64,000 bases of DNA from an uncultured Eubacteriales bacterium (GCA_902786355.1 CADABZ010000010.1:115907-179906); one strand, 5' to 3'; shown: positions 9,382 through 20,011, counted from the stretch's first letter. The notes: a model not told the origin generated them from the letters alone. Program-made: numbers and translations.

Positions 9382-9416
9382 AAAAAAACGGCCAGAAGCA
9401 TTTCTGCCTCCGGCCG
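9382..9416 (-). terminator. Terminator after trpS
   Basis: On the minus strand CGGCCGGAGGCA pairs with TGCTTCTGGCCG through a 12-bp stem with two G-U pairs and a GAAA tetraloop, followed by seven T residues. Confidence 0.92.
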
Positions 9417-9426
9417 CCTTATGTGC

Positions 9427-10530
<1,104 letters not shown>

Positions 10531-10613
10531 TCAGCGGTATTATCAGGCACATAAACCGCCTGCATTAGTCTGTACCTGTATATTGTAATACTTGCGGTCT
10601 GAATTGTCATGTT

Positions 10614-12041
10614 TTATCTTGGCGTCATTTTGCTGAGTATGTCTCTGCGTATGCGCTTTGTGTACATTATCGACATGCTCATGCCCGCTATTTCTGCGAC
10701 CGGGAATGCCCACCATACCATATTGACGCCGCCGATCCTGGCAAAGATATACGCGCAAGGTATGATGATCACCAGCTGTCTGACGAGAGATATGTTCATG
10801 CTGTACACGCTTTTGCCCAGAGCCTGGAAAGCAGCGCCTCTCATGATAGCATAGCCGGCAAAAGGAAAATTCAGCGACATGATGTGCAGCGCCACTACGC
10901 CCATCGATACCATCTCAGGCGGTGCACTGAACAGAGCCATAAGCTGCTCCGGGAAAAGCCAGAATATCAGTGTTCCAAGAGACATGATCCCGATTCCGTA
11001 CCTGACGCCGATGCTCATCGTCTGTTCAAGTCTGTCTTTTCTGTCAGCCCCGTAGTTGTAAGCTATGATCGGGACTGAAGCGTTGTTCATACCGAAGAGC
11101 GGCATGAACACAAAGCTCTGGAGCTTGAAATATACGCCGAATGTCGTTACGGCGATATCCGAGAACATAGCAAGCGTCTTGTTGATGCTGAAGTTCATCA
11201 CGGCGCCTACAGACTGGAGAACGATCGATGGGATACCGATGCGGTAGATCTCTTTCATCGTCTGCAGATGAGGACGCAGCTTCTTTATGGACAGGGATAC
11301 TTCTTTGTTGTACTTCCTGTTAAAGATAAAGCCAAGTATGCATCCGAGGATCTGGCCGAAGACAGTGGCAAGCGCTGCGCCTTTTGCGCCCATGGCAGGA
11401 AGCCCGAGCAGTCCGAATATGAGTATCGGGTCTACGATCGCATTGAAGACCGTGCCGGATATCTGCATATAGAATATGAAGTTAGTCTTGCCGGTTCCCT
11501 GGAGCAGTCTCTCGAACATCGACTGGATCATCGGGGCGATCGAGAGCCACTGGGTTATCCTGAGATAGATCGTGGCATCCGAAATTATCTGAGCGTTGGT
11601 GCTCTCAGAAGTCATGAGGCCTATTATAGGCTCCGCGAAGCAGCCGATTATGAAGAATATGGTGTAATTGATGCACGCAAGGATGAATCCGTTGTGTGCG
11701 ACCTTATCCGCCTTGTCATACTCCTTTGCTCCGAGATATCTCGACAGCAGAGCGCTCATTCCTACCGCGGTTCCTACACCGAAGGCTACATTGAGATTCT
11801 GGAACGGGAAGCAGTAGGACACTGCAGTCAGCGCATCTGTGCTGTAGTGCCCCAGATAAATGGAATCGACCACGTTATACAGTGCCATGACGAACATCGA
11901 CACTGCAAGCGGCGCAGACATCTTCAGAAGCAGCTGATGTACAGGCTCTGTACCAAGGCGGTCAGAGTCCCTCTTCATCGCAGCACCTTCAGTCTGGTCT
12001 TTTTCTCTTTCTGTAATTTCCCTGTTCTCTGTATCTTTCAC
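10614..12041 (-). CDS. MATE family cation-coupled efflux transporter
   Basis: An integral membrane exporter of the multidrug and toxin extrusion family, with 12 predicted membrane spans in two six-helix halves. The first half begins HQLLLKMSAPLAVSMFVMALYN, and the second begins near residue 250 with IYRIGIPSIVLQSVG. The start is uncertain. A GTG at 12041 follows AAGAGG, and an ATG at 11978 follows AAGGTG and gives a more typical N-terminus. The P-type ATPase gene ends 38 bases upstream on the same strand, so the two are probably co-transcribed. The transported compound cannot be predicted. Confidence 0.9.
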   Translation of the reverse strand: MKDTENREITEREKDQTEGAAMKRDSDRLGTEPVHQLLLKMSAPLAVSMFVMALYNVVDSIYLGHYSTDALTAVSYCFPFQNLNVAFGVGTAVGMSALLSRYLGAKEYDKADKVAHNGFILACINYTIFFIIGCFAEPIIGLMTSESTNAQIISDATIYLRITQWLSIAPMIQSMFERLLQGTGKTNFIFYMQISGTVFNAIVDPILIFGLLGLPAMGAKGAALATVFGQILGCILGFIFNRKYNKEVSLSIKKLRPHLQTMKEIYRIGIPSIVLQSVGAVMNFSINKTLAMFSDIAVTTFGVYFKLQSFVFMPLFGMNNASVPIIAYNYGADRKDRLEQTMSIGVRYGIGIMSLGTLIFWLFPEQLMALFSAPPEMVSMGVVALHIMSLNFPFAGYAIMRGAAFQALGKSVYSMNISLVRQLVIIIPCAYIFARIGGVNMVWWAFPVAEIAGMSMSIMYTKRIRRDILSKMTPR

Positions 12042-12079
12042 AATAACCTCTTAAGTTGTCTTGTCCGTCCGTTCAGAAC

Positions 12080-14812
12080 TCAGTTTCTGAGCTCCTCGCC
12101 TTTGTTCCTTGCGCTTCTGCGCTGGAAGAATTTAACTGTTTCCACAATAGGTATGATGAGGAATGCGAGTCCCATTGCAACAGCATACTCTTTGAAGCTG
12201 ATAGTCGCAAACTCGAAGAGCGAGGCAAGCCATGGTACTTCTATGACGACCGAAGTCAGCAGAAGTGCTGCAACAGCCGAACCCCAAAGCCATTTGTTCT
12301 GTCTCGGGAGAGTGAATATGGACTGTCTTCTGGATCTCATGTTGAACGAGTGGAAGATCTCGCACATCGACATCGTCAGGAATGCCATCGTGATGCCGTC
12401 ATTGCTTGCAACGATGTGCCACTGTCCTGTCTCCATGAATTCACCGATGAAATATGCAGCCAGAACGAGCATTGTTGTAACAGCTCCCTGGTAGATAATG
12501 TCTCTGTCCATTCCTCCGGCGAAAACGCCTTCACGTGCGCTTCTAGGCTTCTGCTTCATCGAGTCGCCTTCAGCATCCTCGAGTCCGAGAGCAAGCGCCG
12601 GAAGCGAATCTGTGATCAGATTGATCCACAGCAGATGTGCCGGCTTGAGAATGGTAAAGCTCAGCATAGTAGCGATAAGGATAGACATTACCTCGCTGAC
12701 ATTAGTAGCAAGGAGGAACTGTATAGCTTTCCTGATATTTGAATAGATCCTGCGGCCTTCCTCAACAGCGGATACGATCGTGGCAAAATTGTCGTCCGCC
12801 AGTATCATGTCGGCTACATTCTTGGTAACGTCTGTACCGGTGATGCCCATGCCGACACCGATGTCTGCTGCTTTGATAGCCGGAGCATCGTTGACTCCGT
12901 CTCCGGTCATCGCTGTGACCATGTTGTGCGCACGCCATGCTTTTACGATCCTTACTTTGTGCTCAGGCTGTACTCTCGCATATACGGAGTATGTGCTGAC
13001 TGAGTTGAGCAGCTCTTCATCAGACATGTCGTCGAGAGCTGCGCCGAGGATAGCGTCATCAGCGCTTTCGATGATGCCGAGATCCTTTCCGATCGCTACA
13101 GCTGTATCCAGCTGGTCGCCTGTGATCATGATAGGTCTGATTCCGGCCTGGCGGCATTCTGCAACAGCAGCCTTGACCTCAGGTCTGATCGGGTCGATCA
13201 TGCCTACAAGACCTACGAATATGAGTTCCTGCTCAAGTGCCCCGGCAGAGAAATCATCCGGTCTTACGTGGTGTGCTCTGACTGCAAGCGAGAGGACTCT
13301 GAGTGCCTTGCCCGCCATTCTGGCATTTTCTCTTCTTACCCTTGCGGAAAGCTCATCTGTGAGCGGGACAATGCCTGAGTCTGTCAGTATGAATTCGCAG
13401 TGTCTGAGGACAACATCCGGCGCACCTTTTGTGAACTGGATGTATTCAGACTTGGCAAAAAGCTCATCAAGCTCTGTTGTCATGTCTCCAGGTGTATCCA
13501 TCTCGGTATTCCTGTGGACAGTGGACATCATCTTACGGCCTGAGTCGAACGGTGCTTCTCCGACACGCGGGAAGAGTTTTACAAGGCCAGGCTTAGGCAG
13601 GTTCTGTACTGATGAATATGCAACGAGAGCTGCCTCAGTAGGCTCGCCCACGACTTCCTCGCCGAACTCTGTGACCTTGAGCTCTGCATCTGAGCAAAGA
13701 GCCATTCCTGCAGCCAAGACATCCTGATCCTGCGAGTAATAGTCGACGACGGTCATCTTGTTCTGGGTAAGAGTTCCTGTCTTGTCAGAGCAGATGATCT
13801 GCGCGCAGCCGAGAGTTTCAACAGCAGTGAGCCTCCTGATGACTGCATTTCTGTGCGACATTCTCGTAACGCCGATAGAAAGCACGATAGTAACTACCGC
13901 AACAAGTCCCTCAGGAATAGCGGCAACCGCCAGTGAGATCGCGAGCATGAATGTATCGATCATAACATCCATACTGAGGTGTCCTGCTCTTATGACTCCG
14001 AGAGCGAATATGAATATGCAGATCCCGATAACCATCTTGGTGAGGATCTTGGAGAGCTGTGCCAGCTTGATCTGGAGCGGAGTAAGCTCTTCCTCTGCCT
14101 GAGAGATAGCATCAGCGATCTTGCCCATCTCTGTGGACATGCCTGTGCCTGTTATTACAGCGCGGCCTCTTCCGTATACGACAGTACTTCCCATGTAGAC
14201 CATGTTCTTCCTGTCGCCGAGAGGAACGTCCTTAGCGCCTTTTTCGATCTCTATCGCCTCTGACTGTTTGTCGACAGGAACTGACTCCCCTGTCAGAGCA
14301 GCTTCCTCAACTTTCATTGAAGCTGTCTCTATGAGTCTGCCGTCTGCCGGAATGCTGTCTCCGGCCTCGAGAAGGATCACATCACCTACGACCAGCTCAT
14401 CGGACTGGACAGTGACTATCTGCCCGTCTCTCAGCACCTTGGATTTTGCGGCTGTCATCTTCTTGAGGGCTTCGATAGCCTCTTCGGCTTTGCTCTCCTG
14501 AATCACTCCGAGCATCGAATTGAGGATTACGACGAACAGAATGATGAATACATCCGCCGGGCTCTCATGCTGATAGATCGATGTGAAAAACGAAAGTGCT
14601 GCGGCTACGAGCAGTATGATGATCATAGGATCCTTCATCTGATCGAAGAATCTGAGGATATTGCTTCTCTTCTTAGCTTCGATCAGCTTGTTAGGTCCAT
14701 TCTGCTCAAGTCTCAGAGAAGCTTCAGATGAACTGATGCCATTCTCTGTCGAAGCAGTCTGCTCAAGAACTGCGGCAGACTGTTCCAGATACGGTCTTTG
14801 GATTTCTTTCAT
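12080..14812 (-). CDS. Ca2+-transporting P-type ATPase (P2A-like)
   Basis: A 910-residue cation pump. In order: N-terminal cation-ATPase domain, actuator loop with LTGESVPVDKQ near residue 175, the M4 segment IPEGLVAVV, and the phosphorylation site ICSDKTGTLTQNKM near residue 343. A nucleotide domain follows, then the hinge MTAMTGDGVNDAPA near residue 635. Calcium-site residues of the SERCA type are present: Asn and Glu in M5 (TNVSEVMS) and Asn and Asp in M6 (INLITDSLPALALG). This favours Ca2+, though Mn2+ is possible in this subgroup. The ATG follows GGGAGG. A long structured leader lies upstream. Confidence 0.93.
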   Translation of the reverse strand: MKEIQRPYLEQSAAVLEQTASTENGISSSEASLRLEQNGPNKLIEAKKRSNILRFFDQMKDPMIIILLVAAALSFFTSIYQHESPADVFIILFVVILNSMLGVIQESKAEEAIEALKKMTAAKSKVLRDGQIVTVQSDELVVGDVILLEAGDSIPADGRLIETASMKVEEAALTGESVPVDKQSEAIEIEKGAKDVPLGDRKNMVYMGSTVVYGRGRAVITGTGMSTEMGKIADAISQAEEELTPLQIKLAQLSKILTKMVIGICIFIFALGVIRAGHLSMDVMIDTFMLAISLAVAAIPEGLVAVVTIVLSIGVTRMSHRNAVIRRLTAVETLGCAQIICSDKTGTLTQNKMTVVDYYSQDQDVLAAGMALCSDAELKVTEFGEEVVGEPTEAALVAYSSVQNLPKPGLVKLFPRVGEAPFDSGRKMMSTVHRNTEMDTPGDMTTELDELFAKSEYIQFTKGAPDVVLRHCEFILTDSGIVPLTDELSARVRRENARMAGKALRVLSLAVRAHHVRPDDFSAGALEQELIFVGLVGMIDPIRPEVKAAVAECRQAGIRPIMITGDQLDTAVAIGKDLGIIESADDAILGAALDDMSDEELLNSVSTYSVYARVQPEHKVRIVKAWRAHNMVTAMTGDGVNDAPAIKAADIGVGMGITGTDVTKNVADMILADDNFATIVSAVEEGRRIYSNIRKAIQFLLATNVSEVMSILIATMLSFTILKPAHLLWINLITDSLPALALGLEDAEGDSMKQKPRSAREGVFAGGMDRDIIYQGAVTTMLVLAAYFIGEFMETGQWHIVASNDGITMAFLTMSMCEIFHSFNMRSRRQSIFTLPRQNKWLWGSAVAALLLTSVVIEVPWLASLFEFATISFKEYAVAMGLAFLIIPIVETVKFFQRRSARNKGEELRN

Positions 14813-15010
14813 TAATAAAAACCTCCCACGTTAATCCTGTTCAGCGCCCGGCTTCTGTGGTCAGTGGCAGACTGTTATTTGCTGCTGACTGAAAACATAG
14901 TCAGGGCACCTTCTGAGATCCTGCGTGGGATCAGGTCCGGACACAACTCGTTATGTCCCAGCCTGATCCCGCACATCAGCGATATCGCTGAAACCTTTAA
15001 TTATTAAAGC
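14813..15010 (-). promoter_or_regulatory. Structured 5' leader of the P-type ATPase gene
   Basis: The roughly 200 bases before the ATPase contain several dyads. GGGATCAGG (14927-14935) pairs with CCTGATCCC (14962-14970). There is a perfect 16-bp palindrome TCAGCGATATCGCTGA (14976-14991) and a CTGACT/AGTCAG hairpin (14885-14904). No conserved core of the yybP-ykoY, M-box or NiCo riboswitches was recognised by eye, and there is no terminator T-run. The rest of this intergenic space, up to 15266, shows no gene. Confidence 0.45.
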
Positions 15011-15266
15011 CTGTTTTTGTACACAGGCCATTGTATTCTATCATTATCAGATTCTGTTTTCTACATAATATATGAAGTAATTGTACTAATTGCTGAACTT
15101 ATTATCATGCTGAAACAGACCGCTTCCCGATGCCCTGAATCCCTGAAATCAGCAGGTTCCGGCCTTGTTATATTTGTATCACATTGTATTTTTTCCAATC
15201 CGCTTGGGTGTAAATGATTATTAAACCATTGAAAATTCAACCGTTTGTGACGGTTTGGTGAATTCT

Positions 15267-15309
15267 GACATTTTCTTGACAATTTTTCTGTTTGACAAGA
15301 CAAAATGTC
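15267..15309. promoter_or_regulatory. Inverted repeat around the symporter -35 box
   Basis: GACATTTTCTTG (15267-15278) is repeated in inverted form as CAAGACAAAATGTC (15296-15309) with a two-base insertion. The right arm overlaps the -35 box, so it is a plausible repressor or activator site for the alanine symporter gene. Confidence 0.45.
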
Positions 15310-15320
15310 CGTTCTAATAT
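15292..15320 (+). promoter_or_regulatory. Sigma-A promoter for the Na+/alanine symporter
   Basis: TTGACA (15292-15297) and TAATAT (15315-15320) are separated by exactly 17 bases. The leader to the ATG is about 98 bases. Confidence 0.85.
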
Positions 15321-15424
15321 TTTATTGTATAGATCTAGACTTGCGCGCTTTTTAAGCGTCCGCATTCTGGACCAGTACACAGTTCTATTTGACCAGTATT
15401 GGTGAATTTGTAAGGAGGTTTTTT

Positions 15425-16888
15425 ATGAGCATTGGTGAATTAATCAGCTACTTAGACGGTCTCGTATGGGGTACCGTAATGATGGTTCTCATCATAGTAG
15501 TCGGTATTCTTCTGTCAGTTCGTACAAAATTCCATCCTCAGAAAAGACTCGGTCTCTCACTCAGATACGCTGTTACCAACGAGGAAGGCGCTGAGGGAGA
15601 CGTATCAAGCTTCGGAGCTCTGACAACAGCTCTGGCTGCTACAGTAGGTACAGGTAACATCGTAGGTGTATCTACAGCTATTATGGCAGGCGGACCTGGA
15701 GCTCTCTTCTGGATGGAGTTCGCTGCATTCTTCGGAATCGCAACAAAGTACGCAGAAGGCGTTCTCGCCGTCAAGTACAGACACGTTAAAGAAGATGGCT
15801 CGATTCTCGGCGGACCTTTCTACTACATTGAAAAAGGTATGGGTCCAAGCTGGAAATGGCTTGCTAAGATGTTCGCTCTGTTCGGGGCACTGGCTGGAGC
15901 TCTCGGTATCGGTACATCCACTCAGGTTAACGGTATCGTAAATGCTATCACTAAGGTAGCTGATACTATTGGTGCTGATAAGGTTGCTTTCACAGCATTC
16001 GGACAGGATGCTACATGGGTAAAGGTCATCGCTACAATCATCATCACAGCCGGCACGATCGCTGTAATCGTAGGCGGCATCGAGAGAATCGCTCAGGTTA
16101 CAGAGAAGATCGTACCTGCAATGATGGTACTGTACGTAGTATCTGCCCTCCTGGTATTCTTCTATAACATCGGCAACCTGCCACATGCTATCGTTGAGGT
16201 AGTTGCAGGCGCATTCGGACTCAGAGCTGCTGCAGGCGGCGCAATGGGCGCATTCCTGCTGGCACTGCAGAAGGGTGTTGCAAGAGGTATCTTCTCGAAC
16301 GAGGCTGGTCTTGGTTCCGCTCCTATCGCTGCTGCTGCTGCACAGACTAAGGAGTGTGTACGTCAGGGCATGGTTTCCTCAACAGGTACATTCCTCGACA
16401 CTATCGTTATCTGCACAATGACAGGTCTCTGCGTAGTAATGACTGGTGCTAATGAGCAGGGTCTTGAAGGTGTAGAAGTTACAATGTGGGCATTCGGTAA
16501 CGGCTTCGTATGGCCTGAGATCGTAGGATTCATCATCCTCGCTACATGCCTCGCACTCTTCGCATTCTCCACCATCCTCGGTTGGGACTACTACGCTGAG
16601 AGATGCTTCGACTACCTGACAAACGGCAACAAGGGCGCTCTGAAGGCTTACAGATGGCTGTATGTAGCTGCTGTAGCAATCGGACCTTTCCTGCCGCTCG
16701 CAGTTGTATGGGACTTCGCAGACCTGATGAATGGTCTGATGGCATTCCCGAACCTCGTTGCTCTCTTCGCTCTCTCCGGTGTTGTTGCTAAGGAAACATT
16801 CGAATTCTGGAGAAGAAAGACTTCCGGCGAATACGACGACGGACTCGAAGCTGCAAAGGCTGCAAAGGCTGCTGCAAAGGGTAAGTAA
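15425..16888 (+). CDS. Sodium:alanine/glycine symporter (AGCS family)
   Basis: A 487-residue secondary transporter that imports alanine or glycine with Na+ or H+. It has about 11 membrane spans. Family signatures are LTTALAATVGTGNIVGVSTAI near residue 60, NEAGLGSAPIAAAAA near residue 298 and a FSTILGWDYYAERC segment near residue 395. The start is the ATG after TAAGGAGGT. An in-frame upstream codon would add residues that mimic the true N-terminus (SIGEF against SIGEL), caused by a short direct repeat of ATTGGTGAATT before and after the ribosome site. It is a single gene with its own promoter and terminator. Confidence 0.95.
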   Translation: MSIGELISYLDGLVWGTVMMVLIIVVGILLSVRTKFHPQKRLGLSLRYAVTNEEGAEGDVSSFGALTTALAATVGTGNIVGVSTAIMAGGPGALFWMEFAAFFGIATKYAEGVLAVKYRHVKEDGSILGGPFYYIEKGMGPSWKWLAKMFALFGALAGALGIGTSTQVNGIVNAITKVADTIGADKVAFTAFGQDATWVKVIATIIITAGTIAVIVGGIERIAQVTEKIVPAMMVLYVVSALLVFFYNIGNLPHAIVEVVAGAFGLRAAAGGAMGAFLLALQKGVARGIFSNEAGLGSAPIAAAAAQTKECVRQGMVSSTGTFLDTIVICTMTGLCVVMTGANEQGLEGVEVTMWAFGNGFVWPEIVGFIILATCLALFAFSTILGWDYYAERCFDYLTNGNKGALKAYRWLYVAAVAIGPFLPLAVVWDFADLMNGLMAFPNLVALFALSGVVAKETFEFWRRKTSGEYDDGLEAAKAAKAAAKGK

Positions 16889-16931
16889 TCAACCCTCTGA
16901 CAGTCAGCAAATGCTATCAAGCAAAACAAAG

Positions 16932-16960
16932 ATCCCGCATCGCAAGATGCGGGATTTTTA
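16932..16960. terminator. Terminator between symporter gene and his operon
   Basis: ATCCCGCATC-GCAA-GATGCGGGAT is a perfect 10-bp stem with a tetraloop, followed by TTTTTATG on the plus strand and by CTTTGTTTT on the minus strand. It can serve both converging transcripts. Confidence 0.92.
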
Positions 16961-17017
16961 TGTGTCTGTGTCAGTTTCGCAGCAGGCGTCTGTTCAACCA
17001 GGAGCGAGCGGCGTCTG

Positions 17018-17763
17018 CTACATTTCTATGCTGTCAAACGCATAGCATATCTTATCTGTGCTATGGCTGTCTGAGCTGAGGATGAGTATGCCGCCCTTGT
17101 TCTTAATATACTTCATCTGGTCTGCTGCAGGATACGGCGTTGTCCTGTATCCCTTGGCCATAGCCCCTGTATTGACCTCGAAGACCGGCTTGTCTCCTGC
17201 TTCAATGAGCCCGAGGGTTTCGAGGCGGTTAGGCTTTCCGCTCTTTCTGAGCTCTGCAGTATCTTCGAAGATCCTGTCGACTGCATCCATCCACGCTGTC
17301 ATGTAGCGCGGATCAGCTGTTCCCACTATCTGTACCGGCAGTGTCTCATTGAATTTTGTTACGAGGTCAAAATGCCCTATGATATCGCATTCTGTCTTCT
17401 TGACGATATTCCCCACCTGCTTATAGTAGTCCGCAGCCATGGCGGCCATGTCGCCGCCGTAGTACTTATTGGCCTCGTCCATCAGCATTTCCGCTGCATA
17501 GCTATATCGGCCCAGTAGTCAAGCTCGGTCCCCAGAAGGACGCGGATCCTGTCAGCGTATTTGACCTTAAGCGCGTTGACTTCTTCAATATATACAGCTG
17601 TGGTCTTCTCGCTCATGCAGTAGCTGGTATCGAACCGCGTAAACGCATGGCCGGACAGACCGACCGTTCTGAGGCCTTTATCGATGGCGGCGAGAACCAT
17701 CTCTTCCGCAGAGTTCTTCCCGTCGCAGTATGTCGTATGCATGTGCAGATCAAAATCCTGCAT
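17018..17763 (-). pseudogene. hisK: Histidinol-phosphatase (PHP type), broken by internal deletion and frameshift
   Basis: The last gene of the his operon is split. The 5' part (17763-17482) encodes the PHP start FDLHMHTTYCDGKN and runs to GTELDYWADI, then shifts frame and stops. The 3' part, open from about 17500 down to 17018, resumes with AAEMLMDEANKYYGGD, IIGHFDLVTKFNE and the metal-site end ILSSDSH. Intact clostridial relatives carry about 30-35 residues between these points, including a DYVIGSVHY-like segment with a metal-binding histidine. That segment is absent, so a deletion of roughly 100 bases, not a multiple of three, best explains the break. The product would be inactive. An assembly error is possible but would have to remove a whole segment. 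Confidence 0.82.
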
Positions 17764-17766
17764 AGT

Positions 17767-18426
17767 CTACACCATCTTTTCCTGTTTTACCTTCTTGTCT
17801 ATAACATGTCTCGAAGCGAGCTCTCTGTGGATGTCCTCAAGAGAGATGCCGGCTTCTATCATCATGACCATCGTATGATAAGCCAGGTCAGCTATCTCAT
17901 ATATGGTCTCCGCATTATCGCCGGACTGCTCTGCAGACTTTGCAGCGATGATGACCTCAGTGCACTCCTCGCCTATCTTCTTGAGGATCTTATCGAGCCC
18001 CTTGTCGAAGAGATATGTAGTATATGATCCTTCCTTAGGATCTGTCTTGCGTCCTTTGATCAGGTCCATCAGTCCCTCATACGAGAACTCCCTGAGTTCA
18101 TCCGACTCCCATACAGGATATTCGAAGCAGGACTCAGTGCCGAGATGGCATGCCGGGCCGTCAGGCTCGACCATCACGACCAGAGCATCTCTGTCGCAGT
18201 CTGCTGTGATGCTCACTATATGCTGATAATTGCCGCTGGTCTCACCCTTAAGCCAGAGTTCCTGTCTTGATCTGCTCCAGAAGCAGGTCAGGCCCTTCTC
18301 CATAGAGATCCTGAGACTCTCTTCGTTCATATATGCCAGCGTCAGCACCTTCTTGCTGACTGCGTCGACTACGACTGCCGGTATGAGACCTTTCTCGTCA
18401 AATTTCAGTTCACTGATATCTACCAT
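17767..18426 (-). CDS. hisI: Bifunctional phosphoribosyl-AMP cyclohydrolase / phosphoribosyl-ATP pyrophosphatase
   Basis: A 219-residue fusion catalysing the second and third steps of histidine synthesis. Residues 1 to about 110 are the HisI cyclohydrolase, with YMNEESLRISMEKG, FWSRSRQELWLKGETSGN and the metal ligands in ADCDRDALV and CHLGTESCF. Residues from about 120 are the HisE pyrophosphohydrolase, with KKIGEECTEVIIAAK and an EIADLAYHTMVMM helix. It lies three bases upstream of the broken phosphatase and 40 bases after hisF. Also written hisIE. Confidence 0.96.
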   Translation of the reverse strand: MVDISELKFDEKGLIPAVVVDAVSKKVLTLAYMNEESLRISMEKGLTCFWSRSRQELWLKGETSGNYQHIVSITADCDRDALVVMVEPDGPACHLGTESCFEYPVWESDELREFSYEGLMDLIKGRKTDPKEGSYTTYLFDKGLDKILKKIGEECTEVIIAAKSAEQSGDNAETIYEIADLAYHTMVMMIEAGISLEDIHRELASRHVIDKKVKQEKMV

Positions 18427-18466
18427 GTCTTTTCCCCTCAGTTTTATTATCTGTCCGGTGCGCCTT

Positions 18467-19225
18467 CTATCTGCGTACAGGGATGCCTTCTTCTGCCATG
18501 CGGGCCTTGAGATCCGCTATGCTGACCTCGCCAAAATGGAATATGGATGCTGCAAGACCAGCGTCGATCGTCGGTACCTTATGGAAGAGCTCGATGAAGT
18601 CATCGATGCTGCCGGCGCCTCCGCTTGCGATAACAGGCACTGAAACAGCTTTGCATACAGCATCGAGCATCTCTATATCGAAGCCGCCCTTAACTCCGTC
18701 TGTATCGATCGAGTTTACAACGACCTCTCCTGCGCCCATTCCCACGCAGCGCTTTATCCATTCGATGGCTTCCATGCCGGTATCGTCTCGTCCGCCGCGG
18801 GCAAAAACTCTGAATTCACCGCCGACACGCTTAATATCGCACGAAAGGACCACGCACTGATCTCCGTACAGCTTGGCCGCCTCAGTGATTATTCCAGGAT
18901 TCCTGATCGCTCCGGAATTGACACTGACCTTGTCAGCTCCGCACTTCAGCACGCGGTCAAAATCAGCGATGCTGTTGATCCCGCCGCCGACAGTCAGAGG
19001 TATGAATACATTGGAAGCCGTCTCGGTAAGGATCTCTGTGAAGAGCTTCCGTCCCTCAGCGCTTGCTGTGATGTCGTAGAATACCAGCTCATCGGCACCG
19101 GAATTTGTATATATTTTGGCCATGTCGACCGGCGAAGCCACATCGCCGAGATTTTCGAAATTTACGCCTTTGACGACTCTGCCGTCCTTGACGTCCAGAC
19201 ACGGGATGATTCTCTTGGTTATCAT
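18467..19225 (-). CDS. hisF: Imidazole glycerol phosphate synthase subunit HisF
   Basis: A 252-residue TIM-barrel cyclase subunit that uses HisH-derived ammonia to make IGP and AICAR. Seen: MITKRIIPCLDVKDGRVVKG at the start with the catalytic aspartate near residue 11, DKVSVNSGAI near residue 98, and the second catalytic aspartate in NSIDTDG near residue 130. The length matches the family. Its ATG overlaps the hisA stop by four bases. Confidence 0.97.
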   Translation of the reverse strand: MITKRIIPCLDVKDGRVVKGVNFENLGDVASPVDMAKIYTNSGADELVFYDITASAEGRKLFTEILTETASNVFIPLTVGGGINSIADFDRVLKCGADKVSVNSGAIRNPGIITEAAKLYGDQCVVLSCDIKRVGGEFRVFARGGRDDTGMEAIEWIKRCVGMGAGEVVVNSIDTDGVKGGFDIEMLDAVCKAVSVPVIASGGAGSIDDFIELFHKVPTIDAGLAASIFHFGEVSIADLKARMAEEGIPVRR

Positions 19226-19989
19226 TTTGTCTCTCCTATGCGCACCGCCTCTGCGAGGTCGATAGCGCCTGTGTAATATGCTTTGCCTATTATAGCTCCA
19301 TGTATGCCGAGCCCTGCCAGGGCTTCAACATCCTCTGTTGTCGATACGCCTCCGGATGCAACTATATCTATATCCAGGGACTCTGACAGCTCGCGGTAGA
19401 GTTCCCGGTTGGTCCCCTTCATGGCGCCGTCCTTCGAGATATCTGTGCAGATTATAGTTCTGACGCCTGCATCCTGCATCATGGAGGCAAATCCTCCGAG
19501 TCTGTAGGCAGACAGTTCTGTCCAGCCGCTGATCGCTACATATCCGTCACGTACATCGATACCGACCGCGATGCGTTCGCCGTATTTCGCTACTGTACGC
19601 TTCAGAAAATCAGGATCCTTCACTGCTGCCGTTCCGAGTATGACACGGTCTATTCCGGCATCGAGATATCTCGATACAGCTTCATCGTTTCTTATGCCGC
19701 CACCGATCTCGACAAAAGCGTCCTGCAGCGGTCTGCCGTCTTCCAGGCATTTTGCCCTGACTGCCTCATCCGCAGCCTGCTTTATGGCGATAACAGTGTC
19801 AAAATTAGGCATAGATGCGTCTTTGGCTCCCTCGAGATCGACCACGTGTATCCGGGTCGCTCCCGCAGCCGCAAAGTCTCGCGCTATCCCCGGAGGGTCA
19901 TCGCTGTATACAGTCATATCAGCGTAGCTGCCTTTATACAGGCGTACTGCTTTTCCTTCGTACAGATCTATTGCAGGATATATCAGCAT
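19222..19989 (-). CDS. hisA: Phosphoribosylformimino-AICAR ribotide isomerase
   Basis: A 255-residue TIM-barrel isomerase for the fourth histidine step. It shows MLIYPAIDLYEGKAVRLYKG with the catalytic aspartate near residue 8, the phosphate loop GGGIRND near residue 98, and ICTDISKDGAMKG near residue 170 with the second aspartate. Slightly longer than the usual 240 residues owing to an insert around residues 75-90. It lies between hisH and hisF. Confidence 0.96.
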   Translation of the reverse strand: MLIYPAIDLYEGKAVRLYKGSYADMTVYSDDPPGIARDFAAAGATRIHVVDLEGAKDASMPNFDTVIAIKQAADEAVRAKCLEDGRPLQDAFVEIGGGIRNDEAVSRYLDAGIDRVILGTAAVKDPDFLKRTVAKYGERIAVGIDVRDGYVAISGWTELSAYRLGGFASMMQDAGVRTIICTDISKDGAMKGTNRELYRELSESLDIDIVASGGVSTTEDVEALAGLGIHGAIIGKAYYTGAIDLAEAVRIGETK

Positions 19990-20011
19990 TGGTCCGGCCT
20001 TTCCTGGTTTA

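Noticed and set aside
12780-13727. Long plus-strand open frame inside the P-type ATPase gene
   Set aside because: It is antisense to a clear P-ATPase, has low-complexity Ser-rich translation and no ribosome site or family similarity.
15389-15424. Earlier start for the alanine symporter
   Set aside because: It would use TTG and lies before the AGGAGGT site. The similarity to the true N-terminus comes from a short direct repeat.
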